Shown: positions 29,429-41,659, numbered from the stretch's first letter. The stretch is DNA of 64,000 nt from Strigamia acuminata (GCA_949358305.1 OX442322.1:7130001-7194000), one strand, 5' to 3'. Translations and numbers: made by a program. Notes: generated from the sequence alone by a model not told the origin.

Positions 29429-30030
29429 TGTGGGCGAGTGGAGCGCAAAACGGTGCGAATAACACCGGTGGAAGCGTGTATTTAGCACGGAAGGCGCCGT
29501 CTCGACCCGGTAACACGGACGTTTTGCCGTGAAAAACAAGTGCGCGTGGCCTAATGCCACTTATCTGCGCAAAAAATTATAGAACAAGCACTTATAAACG
29601 TGCTAGGTTAACTGGCAATGAGTTAAAACAATAAAATATAATGTTTAATCGAAATAATGCTTACAAATAATGTTCCTATTCATTTGAAATGGTTGGAAAA
29701 CATCCTCGCACCTGTGTGCGGCCATCTTGGGTGAGAATAACAAACGATAACACCATCTGGTGTTAGAATTGGGCAATATAAAAAGGAAAATATTACAAGA
29801 TGCATGATGCCACATGCATTTGATGGAAAACTAACAGCAAGGTGCTTAATGCACTTAAATATAACACAATCACGTACAATTGTACGGAATACAACTTGGA
29901 ACATATCCAAAACAAGAAATACATTGAAAAGAATCAATAAAGTGTAAATAACATAATGAATACTGAATAATGATTGATAACATTGATTCAAATAATAATT
30001 TGTGATCCGTACCGAATCATATGACCAACA
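29429..30030 (-). repeat. 5' LTR of element D
   Basis: 602 bp, partner of 22807-23416; GCTAT follows on the right. Confidence 0.93.
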
Positions 30031-31751
30031 GCTATTTATTAATAACACGAATGAATTTTAGTAGTTTCGGCAAAAACCCGCATTTGTCAATGCTCCAAGT
30101 CGCCACTATATGGTGCGATTACGATTAAGCGGTAAATTCGAATTACGAATTGGAATCTTGGGAATAAATATAAGAATATATTTATTCAAGTGAAATGAAG
30201 CTTTATTACCATTAATATAAACATATATTAATGAGTATTAGACGTAATAACTGATTCGAATCTCCATTTCGATTGAAAGGGAGATTTAGCAATCAATCGT
30301 TCAGTGGATCGATTTGATTGGTGGATCCATTTCCGGTCCTGGGTATCCAGTTCCGGTTGTGTTGAGAATTAGCATATTGCTCCTCCATATCCACTTCCGG
30401 CGATACGGGATTGGAAGGATTCGTGGAACCCTTGTTCCAATTGGATAACTGGATTAATCCTTAAATCCGGTCAGGTTATATAAACCCGAACAACAGGCCT
30501 GTCGGTGGCTCTGTTTGATTATTTCTGTTTTGTATTATTACTTAAGAAATATGATTCGTTGTCCATGAAAAACCACTTGGTTCTTTGCTGATTTATTCAC
30601 AAAGAACCGCTGCATGATTCTACAGAATCATGCGACCACCGGCAATTGAAGCCGACGTATTGGATTGTTATGCTGCATACATGTTTCAATTTACGGTCTC
30701 GCCGAGGAGAACCTGCCTTCTGTGCAATTCAGTATCCTCCGGGCAGGACTGAGTGGTTATTTTCAGTATGAACGCATTCTGTAACCGTCAGTAAGCACCG
30801 GTATTGTTGAGAGTTGGTTCCATCGCCTGATGGTGCCAAAGTAGTCTGATTTACAGTAACCACGAGTAGCACCAAGTGTTTGGTAAACTAATTCTCATGG
30901 TATTCGATGCCAAAGCAGTCAGTCTGTTCTTAGTACCGCGAAGGACTAAACTGCTGTGCGGAGCCGCGAGCTATCGACTCCTGTGAAGTGGTGCCGTCAA
31001 TCGCTAGATGAACGACCGCGCTGCGACGCAGGGGACGGTTGATACCGTTCTGCATGGCAAGGCGTTTTCTATCGATGGCAATTGTGTGTTGCGACGGGAA
31101 GTCTAACATTTATCCTTTAATTTACAACAGAACAAATATTAACTTGGCGACGAGTTGAATAACCAAGTCAGAAGACTTAATCACGATTACATTGAACTCA
31201 ATGTAACAAATAAGTTGACAACAACTTATCAACGAAATATCTACTAGAAACTCACAACCAATATGAATTAAATATAATTCATAAACGGGACTATTGATAA
31301 GTAAATGAATACATTTACTTACACCAATATCCAACCTAAGTTGTGGCGGTGCACATAAGACAACCGCACTTCTCAGATCTCTCGATTCATCGACGTGCGA
31401 TGATTTACACAAGCGAACCAGGGAACCAGTGAAGACATATCGGACTTCAGGACACAGCCATCCGGCTTAGATGACATCTGTAACCAGGTTGAGCGATCGG
31501 GAAACCGCTCCCATACTCCAGACACGTAATGATGTTATTTAGAGCCAATTGGCCAACTCGATGTATAGTTTAGATTAGTAAGTTAACTTGCCAAATATCG
31601 GCATTAAGTTCCCTGTATAATTTAGCTCATTTATATTGTTTCACCAACAATAAACTGTCTTGTATTTATCTCGTATTATATTCACTGTTATTCTAATGCG
31701 ATCTATTCCCGGTACTATTGTTAAATGGGAGTTGTGGTCGTCACCCTCACA

Positions 31752-31998
31752 GTATTCCGCAACAAGGCTGAGCCTTGCACCACCTGACATTCCCGTGACC
31801 CTAGGTGGTCGTAAAGGACGTCAGGGGGACTTGTTGTGGGTGATCGGGCAATTGTAGCATTGCCTCCCAATTTGTGGTTTTCCGCCTCGAAAGTGCTAGT
31901 GAAGTGCGTCGATCTAGTGCTCCGATTCAGTGTTCCTCACCAGTGCCAATCTCTGAGCCTTTGTGTTCTCCGCGTTGTGTTTCGTTCCGCGATTCGAG
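31752..31998 (+). other. Element H leader, second part
   Basis: Continues 22784 after the solo LTR and ends at the gag ATG. A similar stretch precedes gag in K (63130-63310). No gene. Confidence 0.65.
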
Positions 31999-32583
31999 AT
32001 GCAGAAAGCAGCCAGTTCCAGTGCTTTGATTCCCGTCTTAGCCGTCGGAAACTATGAGGAATGGCGAATGGCGATGCGGATGTTACTTAAATCCGAAGGC
32101 CTGTGGAGGCACGTTACTGAAGACAAAGAGGCAGACCACATTGCGATTTTATCACCTAAAGAATTGGACAGATTCATGACAAAGAAAGATAAAGCTCTCG
32201 GCCACATCTACATCCATGTGAGTCCGGGCAAGCGTTCGGTGCTGGAAACTTGCAATACGCCCAAAGAGGCATGGAACACCCTCGCTAAAATCTACGCGTC
32301 AAGTTCGAGGGCCCGTCAAGCGGCCATGCGCTGGAAGTTCCTAAACATACAGCTCCAGCCCGGCGAAGATATGCCCGATTTCATTGCCCGCGTCGACAAT
32401 TATGCACGACAATTACGTGACGTTGGGGAAACCGTTACAGAAATTCATCAAGCGTACCATTACTTAAAGTGTTTGCCGCCCGAATACGCGCAAGCCACAT
32501 TTGCTATTTATCATTGGCCGGATCCACAGTTTACGCCTACATTGGTAGCTGAGCAATTAATTTCTCAACATTTACGATTGTAG
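31999..32583 (+). pseudogene. gag: Element H gag, N-terminal part
   Basis: Starts at ATG 31999 (MQKAASSS) and gives 194 residues of Copia gag: NYEEWRMAMRMLLKSEG, KRSVLETCNTPKEAW, SSRARQAAMRWKF, EDMPDFIARVDNY, YLKCLPPEYAQATFAIYHW. It is very close to K (63311 on). It ends at TAG 32581-32583, where K reads lysine in RLKSIG, so this is an in-frame nonsense change. The same frame continues to a zinc knuckle CFNCDQLGHYANRC at about 32693-32734 and stops at TAA 32759-32761. Confidence 0.8.
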
Positions 32584-32761
32584 TCGATTGGACTATTTGG
32601 GACGATTCCACCGCCGACTCACGCTTCTGCAAAAGGGCAGTACCGTCCATGCAACAAGTCTGGCCCACGTGACATATCGACCATCAAATGTTTCAATTGC
32701 GATCAGCTCGGACATTACGCTAACAGATGTCCGCGTCCACTACGTCAAAACGCTGCAACGT

Positions 32762-33652
32762 AATTCCCGCAGTAAGAGTCGAAGGCGTAATAAAAACGCC
32801 GCTGCAAAGACCAATGCAACGCGACCTCGTAATGGTCGAAGAGGATTTTGTCAAAATCCCAAAGCAGAAGAAGGGAAAATCACAACAGAGAGAGATTACG
32901 GACCTCCGGATAGAATTGCCAGTTGTTGGTGTTACAAAGCCAATTCCTACCCAACAAGTCAATCCGATACCTCCTCCTGTCCCTACTCCCGTCCACAACG
33001 ATCCATCTCTCATTCCATTCTATGCAAGCGCATTACAATCAATTCCCATCGCAAATTCCTTCCCTCCGCTTGGCAATATTTCACAATCACAAAAGAAGAT
33101 CGTCGCCAACCCCGCTTCTGTGGAGGACGCTACTGGTTTGTGGCACAGTCGACTTAGCCACCTTCACACCAACGCAATGAAGTTGTTGGCTGCCAATGAT
33201 CAAGTCTACGGGATGGAACCAGCGGAGGTGAATCGAGAATTGGCCTGTAATGATTGCCGTATCGCAAAGTCTACAAGAGCATCACACAAGCCAGATCCAA
33301 ATCCTAGTACTACAAAGCCCTTGGACCTCCTCCATATGGACTTTTGGGGACCAGCTCCTACCCCATCATTTGGAGGAGCGCGATTCGTCCTCACTGTTAT
33401 TGACGACGCAACTCGATACTGCTGGATCATTCCACTATCTCAAAAATCGCAGGTTTTCGCAACCTTTAAGGACTTTGTGACTCGAGTCGAAAGAATCCAA
33501 GACGCTCGCGTGAAAGCAATCCGTACAGACCGAGGCGGCGAATTCATGTCGAATGAGTTTCTCCGCTATCTCCAAGACAAAGGTATCCAAGGGCAACGGA
33601 CGAATCCATCATCACCCCAGATGAACGGCACGGCCGAGCGTGTAACAGGACA
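32762..33652 (+). pseudogene. pol: Element H integrase region, protease deleted
   Basis: The basic RSKSRRRNKN segment (about 32770-32810) runs almost directly into MVEEDFVKIPK. In D these two points are separated by about 140 codons that hold the protease, so H lost the protease by internal deletion, with a frame change. The integrase part is readable: WHSRLSHLH...CNDCRIAKS zinc domain, LLHMDFWGP, TDRGGEFMSN and NGTAERV of the DDE core. A one-base deletion in the run after GTGTAA shifts the frame, and it stops at 33656. Confidence 0.8.
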
Positions 33653-33856
33653 ATGATTGACAACGTCCGTGCGATTATTTCCGAAACTAAACTTCCGGAT
33701 GCGCTCTGGGCCGAGCTTGCAGTCACGTTTGCCTATATCAAGAATCGAAGCCCTCATTCACGACTAAACAATCAACTTCCTTACATTCTTTGGCGACACA
33801 GAGCATTGTCATTACGACACCTGCGTAAAGTAGGATCGAAGTGCTGGGTGCATTAC
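33653..33856 (+). pseudogene. pol: Element H integrase, continued
   Basis: In a new frame after the one-base deletion: MIDNVRAIIS, LWAELAVTFAYIKNRSPHS, LRHLRKVGSKCWVHY. It is cut by the 166-bp LTR at 33857. The same target resumes at 34023 (ATTACACCGCA) and, after F, at 41978. Confidence 0.78.
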
Positions 33857-34022
33857 TGTTAGGGAAATTGAGCAGAGCTCCCAATGGGAAAGAATCCACA
33901 CACGTTTACATATTTCAGTTGCAACCAAACAAAGAACATCTGATTTAATGGTAACAATAGATTTAGGTATACAATGTACTCAACACTATACATTATTGTC
34001 TAAAGTGAATATATCTCTAACA
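33857..34022 (+). repeat. 166-bp solo LTR or miniature element with 5-bp TSD
   Basis: Flanked by ATTAC (33852-33856 and 34023-34027). Ends are TGTTAGGGA and its near inverse TCTCTAACA. Non-coding. The TG...CA ends and 5-bp duplication fit a very short LTR; a miniature inverted-repeat element is the alternative. Strand unknown. Confidence 0.7.
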
Positions 34023-34033
34023 ATTACACCGCA

Positions 34034-34226
34034 CATCGATATTTGATATCATTTTATTCGAGAACTGGTAAGGAGAAACAACCTCCAAATCGCCCATGTG
34101 GGAACAAAATGTAATCTTGCTGATATATTCACCAAGTCAGTCGATAAGACTGACCTTGTAAACTTCTGTAATTGTTTTCTAATTGATCTTAACACTCTAC
34201 GTGCTTGATTATACGAGGGGGCCGAT
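34034..34226 (+). pseudogene. pol: 3' end of a second F-type Copia pol, truncated
   Basis: Nearly identical to 41466-41659 of F: the end of RNase H (YHFIRELVRRNN, HVGTKCNLADIFTKSVDK), the stop and the polypurine tract. It abuts the 5' LTR of F, so two F copies share one LTR in tandem. The left copy is cut off at its junction with H (after ACCGCA). Confidence 0.85.
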
Positions 34227-36423
34227 TGTTGAATTGTGATATTTGCCAATTATACTATATTTATGTCGTATCATCAAGCTATAATGCTACACATTGTTCT
34301 GTAAATATTTACCGATTGTTGCATTTAACGTTACGAGTGTTTGCTATATTTTCACATATATATGTTATATATTATGCCTATAGGTGGCTCTGTATACCTT
34401 GGGAGTCACATGACTTGACAATAAACTCACACTCTATGTTTTGGTTCACACCTGAGAACTGTGACGGTGACGACCACAACTCCTATCGCATGATAGTTCC
34501 GGGTATAAGTCGCATGAAATAGTGAATAATACGAGATAAAATAAAGACAACAAGTTTCTCAAACACTACATTTATTGTTGTCAAACAATAGAATCAAATC
34601 TAAAAGTTATACAAATTCTAATGCCGACATTTGGCAAGTTAAATACAAGTTAAACTATACATGAATTGGCTGTAAAACAGCCCTAAAATAGTATGATTAC
34701 GGTTATTGGTGATCCGGGGTTCGGGAACGGCAAAACGCCCGCTCGACCGAGTATAGATGTCATCAGATAGCCGGGCTGGCTGTGTCCTCGCGGCTTCCGT
34801 CGGCGCTTCGTAATCGTGGAACTGGTTCCTTCGCGTTCCTGGTTCGTATCGTGTAATGGTCCGTGTAATGCTGTCTGGTTCGATCCGAGAGGTGCGGTTG
34901 ACTCATGTGCACCGCCACAACTAGGGTTGGAAATTGGTAATGAATAAATGAAGTCATTTATTCGCCAAGGTTCCGCTTGCGAATTATATTTAATTCGCGA
35001 TGTTGTGAGTTTAATAAATTAACTCAATAAATTGTATTCAATTTATTGTTACGAATTTGATTCGTCATACAGTGAAATAAGTCTCGTGACTTACTTTGGT
35101 TGTTAACTTGTTGCCAAGTTTAAACAATTAAGGTGTATTTATCAACTACAAAATATAATAAAGGTTAAACATCGCAACACACAATTGCCGTCAAAGTTTG
35201 CCTTGCTGAGCAGAACAGTATCGCGCGTGCCCTAAATAACAGTGCGGTGAGAGACGGCACTGGTATTCAGGGGGATATAGCCCGCAGTTCTGCACAACAG
35301 AATTAATCACCCGAGATACTACTCATAAGTAGACTGCTTTGGCACCATCACCGAAGAGATATAACTTTCCCAAACACATAGTGCTACTGGCGGTAACTGC
35401 ATGTTTTGCATGCAGACTGCTTTGGCACCATCAAGTGATGGAGTCAATCTCTTTCAGTAACAGTGCTACTAACGGTTACTAAATACTTTGGTATCACACG
35501 TGATTCTATTGTCCGACCACGAGGATACTTATGCGGGAGGCTTTCTCCTCGGCAAGACCGTTTGACGGAAACATTAACAGTCCGAACTTCGCCTTCAGTT
35601 GACGGGGGTTGCATGGCTCAGCAGAGCCATGCTATGCATGGACCGGTAGGCCCATGCCCTGAGTAAGAAACAGTTATTTGACATGCGGAACATACCAAAT
35701 AACCAGAAATCAAGAACTGACTAACTTCCTGTTGTCAGGGAGTTTTATACTTGGTGGGATTAAGTTCCACCAATCTCGTACCGCAGGAAGTGGATACGGG
35801 GATGCAACTTCAGATTATGCTAATCCTTTAGCAAAACCGGATCTGGATACTCAGGACCGGAAATGGATACCGGGGACACATTCCCAAGTTACACATTTTA
35901 ATCCTTTAATCCACATGGTCACATTTCCAAGAATGTGACCAATTCTTTCTTCCAATCTTTCAATACAATAATATAACTTTATATTATTGTCAAGTTAAAT
36001 AATCTAAACCAATATATTAAATACTTATTTAATATATTGAATGTTATTCATTTAATTCCGTATTTCGAATTTACCGCTGATTTGCGATAGCGCCTTCTAG
36101 TGGCGACATACCGCATTGACGAATGCTGTTTTAGCAGACGAAATCTTGTATTTTTGGCCGTGATACTTTGATATCACGAAGTAATGTTAATTAATATTTA
36201 TTAATATAACAACTTTGCTTCTGAAACATCATAAATAACTTTATTCAGGACTCTTATCAGTTTTACAAGCAAATACAGTAAAATTACCGTCATAATGGCA
36301 CAATAGGCATTTATAGCCATATTAATTTGTCACAGAACACCTGACTCTTTATTGCTCAACTGGATCTTTTCCACACCATTGCGGATTTATGCATTCAACA
36401 CAAGTTAATAAACACTTTCAACA
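34227..36423 (+). repeat. 5' LTR of element F, interrupted
   Basis: TGTTGAA...TTCAACA. Removing 34460-36338 gives 318 bp, equal to the 3' LTR. Confidence 0.92.
34460..36334 (-). repeat. Solo LTR of the A family, copy 2
   Basis: 1875 bp, TGTGAC...GTCACA, flanked by GAAC (34456-34459, 36335-36338). The uninterrupted site is present in the 3' LTR of F near 41885-41900, which proves the insertion and the 4-bp duplication. Hairpins include 35966-35989 (10 bp) and 36010-36039 (13 bp), both with ACTT loops. Confidence 0.95.
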
Positions 36424-36424
36424 A

Positions 36425-36436
36425 GGTTATGGGCCC
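36425..36436 (+). other. Primer binding site, element F (internal initiator tRNA-Met)
   Basis: GGTTATGGGCCC one base after the LTR pairs with the anticodon arm (GGGCCCATAACC) of initiator tRNA-Met. Drosophila copia uses this same cleaved half-tRNA primer. Confidence 0.85.
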
Positions 36437-37162
36437 CAATAATGCAGGAAAAGTGTCCAGAGTGAATTTAATGCATTTAGAGGTCAGCAGTAAATTTTCT
36501 CCTCCAAATCCAATATGGCGGCGCTCATAGTAGATGTAAACAAGTTGTCTTCTTGCCTGGATTTCACGTTTTTCGAGTCGACAATTGGATGCCAAGCTGT
36601 GCAGGATCATTGAACGGTTCGAAAATAACAATAGACATATTATTTAAACAAGTTTTTCCCTTTTTTTTGGAATTTTGTCCACGTATCGCAAGGTGCGATA
36701 CGTATCGTCAACACGACGATATTTTCGGCTGGGAAACGTAGGCGATGCGACGGCGCCTGGCTCAGTCAACCACACGTGAAGTGTGAAGCCAAATCATCAG
36801 GGAACAACGTGAATAACGACGGACAATTTTGTGAACAATTTCTGGATTTGAGACGACACGAGATTCGAGGAGAAAAAGCAACTTCTGGATTTCAACTACA
36901 CGTGAAGTGAAATTTCGACGAGAAATACAAGCGGAAATATCTCGAAAACATCACATTTATGAACAATATTAGTGTTTATTTCGTATATACTTTGAATACT
37001 TTTCTTAGCTTAGTACTGTGTTAGGATTTGATACTAATCTAACTATAAGAGCGAACTAACATCACAACACTGCACCTTGTTGTGATTAACCAGTACAGAA
37101 AGTGTTTTTGGGGCGGTTTGTGTACACAGTGCCATTTAATACGAAAGTGCTACTAAATTGTC
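36437..37162 (+). other. Element F leader
   Basis: Non-coding, no supported gene; a TTTTTTTT run lies near 36660. Confidence 0.6.
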
Positions 37163-39934
37163 ATGGATTCGGACAAATTAGAGCGGAAAGTGACATTACT
37201 GAACAGAACCAATTATGACACGTGGAAACAACAGGTTAAAGTTTTATTGATGCACCACGGTTGCTGGGCATTCACGGATGGCTCAGAAGAAGCATTGGCA
37301 CCTGGAGCATCATGGCGGGACTGTTCCGACTATAAGCTGAGAAAAGGCAGAGCTTTTAGTCTCATCTACTACTCCATCGAGGAGCAATACCACGAATTGC
37401 TCAGTGGCGTTGAAGATGCCAAACTGGCGTGGAACACACTAAAGCTGAACTTTGAACCGGTGTCTCGTGCACGTATTATACGACTATTGGACGAATTTTT
37501 CAATTTAAAATACGATTGAGAAACGGAAACAATTGGGTTATTCGCAGCTAAAATACGGAATGCAGCCAGAAAACTAGCAGATGTAAAATATCAATTGGAC
37601 AATCTTTATCAAGCTTTCCAGCTGATACGATATTTGCCGCAAGAATATCAATCCATCGTACAAGCAATTTACAGATGGGAGGACGCGAATTTCACTTTAG
37701 AAAAGGTCGAGGCCGAACTGGTTGCGGAAGAAGGACGTCTAGCCCAACAAAAGAGGGATTCGGGCCAGGGGCCAATCATTGACGCCTTCAGTACAGGACC
37801 AGGTTCTGCCAAAACAAAGAACAGTGATAATTCAAAACCTCAACAACAAGGGAACTTTAGCCAAAACAACCGCGGATTTCAAAGTGGACAAAAGGGCGGC
37901 AAACCAAATTATCGAGGTGGCAAGAACACAAGAGGAAATTTCCGAGGAAATGCGACCGGGTCAACAGGACGGGGGCCGTGTTTCCGGTGCAACCAACATG
38001 GACATTGGGCCAAGGACTGTACAGCACAGTTGCAATTGGTATCAAATAGCAACATGAAGTCAAATACGGTTGAAGAACTTGATACCGCCATGTTGGATGT
38101 GGGCTTCCTCACAGAGTTAAGTGAGCAAGAGATGTTACAGTGCAGCGGAACCAACAACTGCTGGATTTATGACACTGGGGCCACCGGACATTTCTGCAAA
38201 AACAGAAATCAATTTCACAATTTTCGAGAGATGACAGGAACGATCAGTCAAGCTGACAAGAAGACACTCATCCAAATCCAAGGAGTTGGAGATGTCTGCA
38301 TCATGTGCCTAGTTGGGACAGAGACAATTCCCATTACACTAAAGAAGGTTTATTATGCGCCGGACTTGCGAAGAAACCTATTGTCGGGGCCGTGCATTGA
38401 TGAGGCGAGATGTAGAGTAGCAGTTGGTGCGGGTTTAGTCAAAATCTACGACCCACAATGGAAACGGCAGTTGATGCAAGGAGTCAAAAAGGACAGACTC
38501 TATTACATTCAAATTAGCGACGAAAAACCCGACATTGAAAAGCTGAAACAAAAGAAAAAGAACAAAGCTAATACTAGTGAGGAAAAGACACAACAAGCTA
38601 CTGGATCAAGCAAAACAGCGTCCAATCCAGAAGAAGCACGACTTTGGCACGAGCGACTTGGACATATCCATTTTCCTAGCATGCAACAAATGAGTAAGAC
38701 AGAAGCGGTGATTGGACTGCCCGTGCTTGACGTGCCAATCACACAGTGTAATGTGTGCACACTTGCGAAGAAGAAATCAGTGTCGCACAAGTCAATTCCG
38801 GGAATTAGGTCGAAGGGACCGCTAGAACTTTTGCACATGGATGTGTGCGGGGCGTTTGGAACTCCCACACTGTCTGGAAACCGATATTTTCTTACCATCA
38901 CAGATGACTACTCACGATACTCGACAGTTTATCTGATGAAACAAAAGGACGAAGTATTCGAGTTGTTTAAGAAGCATGTGAAACGAATTGAGCGGCTACT
39001 CGGAAAATCGATTTTGGCAATACGAACGAACAATGGGATGGAGTTCTGTTCCAATAAATTTGCTCAATACCTTGAAGAACAAGGAATTGCACACGAAAGA
39101 ACAAATGCATACACGCCCGCCCAGAACGGAGTTTCTGAAAGACTAAACTAAACATTAGCCAATGGGATGCGAGCGCTTGTGTACGATGCACAACTGGAAC
39201 ATCGATTTTGGGGAGAGGCCATCCTAACGTTCAACTACTTGAGAAACAGAATCGCTAAACTGAATTCGGAGAAGACGCCAATGGAACTTTATTATGGACG
39301 AAAACCATCATTGCGTCATTTAAGAAAGTTTGTAAGTCTCTGCTTTGTGCAGAAGAAAGTACGAGACGGAAAGATAGACAATAAGGGCATATATGGAATT
39401 ATGCTCGGATATTCAAGAATTACCAAAGGATACAGGATTTGGCTGCCAGAATTTTCGAAAGTCATAGAGACAAGCGACGTTAAATTCGTGGAAAGCAAGC
39501 GCGGAGTTGAAGGCGTGCTGGGCCTACCGGAGAAGTACACCACGTACATCGACAGTTTGAATGACAACTTGGAGAACGACGACCGTCAATATTCCTCCGA
39601 CGAGGACAATAGGCCACCGCTACTCCCGCCACAGCCAATTATGAAAAGAGGAGATCCAGAACCGGAACTGCCTCCAGTCAAGTTGAAATTTCGACAGCCT
39701 GAAGAAAAACTACAACATAATTTACCAGGAGTCAATTTTCAAAAGGCTTTACCAAAACTTGGACAAGTACTTCCAAACCCAGTTGCAACGATACCCGCAC
39801 TCGTTTGGAAGAAGACGGAGAAGACAAGGGCGACAGGACAGAAGGATTATGAATACACCATTGAGGGGTATGACAAGTCAAAGTTGCGATCAATACCAGA
39901 TGTCAAGCGATATTGCACGAATCATAATCTTTAA
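37163..39934 (+). pseudogene. gag-pol: Element F gag, protease and integrase, with in-frame stops
   Basis: ATG 37163 (MDSDKLERK). One reading frame throughout. Gag has NYDTWKQQVKVLL; TGA 37517-37519 lies where element I has serine (KYDSTTET). Then zinc knuckle CFRCNQHGHWAKDC (about 37978), protease IYDTGATGHF (about 38166), integrase zinc domain WHERLGHIHF...CNVCTLAKK and DDE core LLHMDVCG, TNNGMEF, NGVSERLN. TAA 39149-39151 follows RLN where I has Gln (CAA to TAA). The LRHLRKF...GYRIWLP region and an acidic linker come next, up to TAA 39932-39934, where I has His. Note TNNG in place of TDNG in the DDE core (also in I), so the second catalytic Asp is Asn. Confidence 0.85.
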
Positions 39935-41641
39935 GTCCCAGAGCACCTCTTCGAAGACAAGAGGAAAAAGAAGCAATCCGAATCAAATGTGACACAAGAT
40001 GATTTGGACATGAGCATTTTTGATGAGTTAACACTCGACTTTGAAGCCAATCATCTTGAAGTTTTCATACCCGCACGTTTTGAGCAGATAGCTAATCTTC
40101 CAGAAAAAGAAGAATGGAATCAGGCTATGTGCGATGAAATAGACACAATGCACGAACGCGAGGTATGGGAATTGGTTCCACCGCCACCCGACATAAAACC
40201 AATCGGATGCAAGTGGATTTACACCATCAAGCAAAATGACAAAGGGGAAATCGCGAGATATAAGGCAAGACTTGTTGCGTAGGGCTTTTCGCAAGTCTAT
40301 GGCGAATCCTATGAGGAAACCTTTTCACCAGTGGTGGATTTCTCCATTGTCTGCTTCATGTTTACGCTCTTGGTCTGCATGTTGAAGTGGACCTATATCC
40401 AAGCAGATGTAAAGTGCGCCTATCTCTACGCAAAGCTGCACAAGACCATATACATGCGTCAACCGAAAGGTTTTATTTGTCAAGGTAAAGAAAACTACGT
40501 TTGTAGACTCATTCGCGCAATATATGGACTGCACCAGTCAGGGAGAGAATGGGGCATTGAATTAGAAGACACCCTATTGAAACTTGGACTACAACACGTA
40601 AACTGGTGTAACTGTGTTTACAAGTTTGGAAACGCCGCTTATCTCATCGTATACGTCGACGATATTGTTGTTTTTGGGAAAAGACACGAAGACGCGACAC
40701 ACGTACTCAACTTGATTAAGACAAAGTTCGGCATTGTTGTCCTGGGTCAAACGAAGAAGCTTTTAGGAGTGGAATTCCACCCTTACAATCAGCAGATGAT
40801 CCTACACTAGCGATCGTACGTCAACAAAGTCTTGTTGAAGTTCAAAGACCATTTGGAGCCCATGAGAATCAGGTCGCAACCAATGATAAAATCGACAATA
40901 CTCACCAAACGACAATGCCCGGACATACTAGAGGATTTCAAAATAATGGAAGGAATCCCTTATCGAAACCTACTTGGGTGTTTGGCATTTCTTGCATCGC
41001 GAACCAGAACAGATTTGACGTATGCCATCAATATTCTCAGCCAATTCCAAGCCAACCCAGGATGGGAACACTGGATCACATTGCTGGATTTACTTAGCTA
41101 CGTGAGAACAACAAGAAATCTTGGACTGATGCTTTTTCCAAACAGTCGAATTGAAGTTGTTGGCTATAGCGACTCAGATTACGCTAACAACAGAGACGAT
41201 CGGATTTCCGTTGGAGGAACTCTAGTGACATTGGGAAATGCACCGATCTACTGGAGAACCTTCAAGCAACGAAACGTTACGCTGTCCACCATGGAAGCGG
41301 AATATGTAGCCCTCACAGAAACAGTGAAGGACTACATTTGGATTGTTCGAGTATTGCATGAGATTGTTCCCAACTTGGCGGATAAGTTTTACCATCACGT
41401 CTTATGCGACAACATCTCCACCGTGGATTTTACCAAATCGAATATTGAAAATCGTAAAACGAAACACATCGATATTCGATATCATTTTATTCGAGAACTG
41501 GTAAGGAGAAACAACCTCCAAATCGCCCATGTGGGAACAAAATGTAATCTTGCTGATATATTCACCAAGTCAGTCGATAAGACTGACCTTGTAAACTTCT
41601 GTAATTGTTTTCTAATTGATCTCAACACTCTACGTGCTTGA
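39935..41641 (+). pseudogene. pol: Element F reverse transcriptase and RNase H, with in-frame stops
   Basis: Same frame as the upstream part. Reverse transcriptase: WIYTIKQND, ARLVA then TAG 40280-40282 (Gln in the ARLVAQGF block of relatives), YEETFSPVVDFSIV, DVKCAYLYAKLHK, YGLHQSGREWG, VYVDDIVVF (about 40650). TAG 40808-40810 falls in LHQRSYV (Gln again). The rest is intact: PYRNLLGCLAF, RNase H GYSDSDYANN and STMEAEYVAL, LCDNISTVDF, ending TGA 41639-41641. Both TAG codons are CAG to TAG by comparison with element I. Confidence 0.86.
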
Positions 41642-41659
41642 TTATACGAGGGGGCCGAT

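Larger units (their letters stand above)
22807..30030 (-). mobile_element. Element D: full-length Ty1/Copia
   Basis: 7224 bp, flanked by GCTAT (22802-22806, 30031-30035). LTRs of 610 bp (22807-23416) and 602 bp (29429-30030) differ by an 8-bp indel and about six substitutions. Minus-strand order: 5' LTR, primer site, leader, gag-pol in one frame with two TGA stops, polypurine tract, 3' LTR. It sits in the A-family solo LTR inside H. Confidence 0.93.
22785..31751 (+). repeat. Solo LTR of the A family, copy 3, split by element D
   Basis: Pieces 22785-22806 and 30036-31751, about 1738 bp in total, plus-oriented. It starts TATGAC (TGTGAC with one change) and ends CTCACA. The flanking 4-bp duplication is GTAT (22781-22784, 31752-31755). 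Sequence identity to copies 1 and 2 is patchy, but the hairpin layout is kept: 30162-30187 (11 bp), 30210-30233 (10 bp), 30612-30633, 31165-31178, 31187-31206, 31210-31229, 31262-31283 and 31299-31320, all with 4-nt loops. Confidence 0.85.

Noticed and set aside
29429-30030. Hairpins in the D LTR as part of the same tetraloop array phenomenon
   Set aside because: A few short inverted repeats exist (for example AACACC/GGTGTT), but they are fewer and shorter than in the A-family LTR, so I did not extend the claim.
37163-41641. Altered genetic code with TAA/TAG as glutamine
   Set aside because: Elements E, J and D use TAA, TAG or TGA as normal terminators, and the long frames of E and J contain none of them internally.
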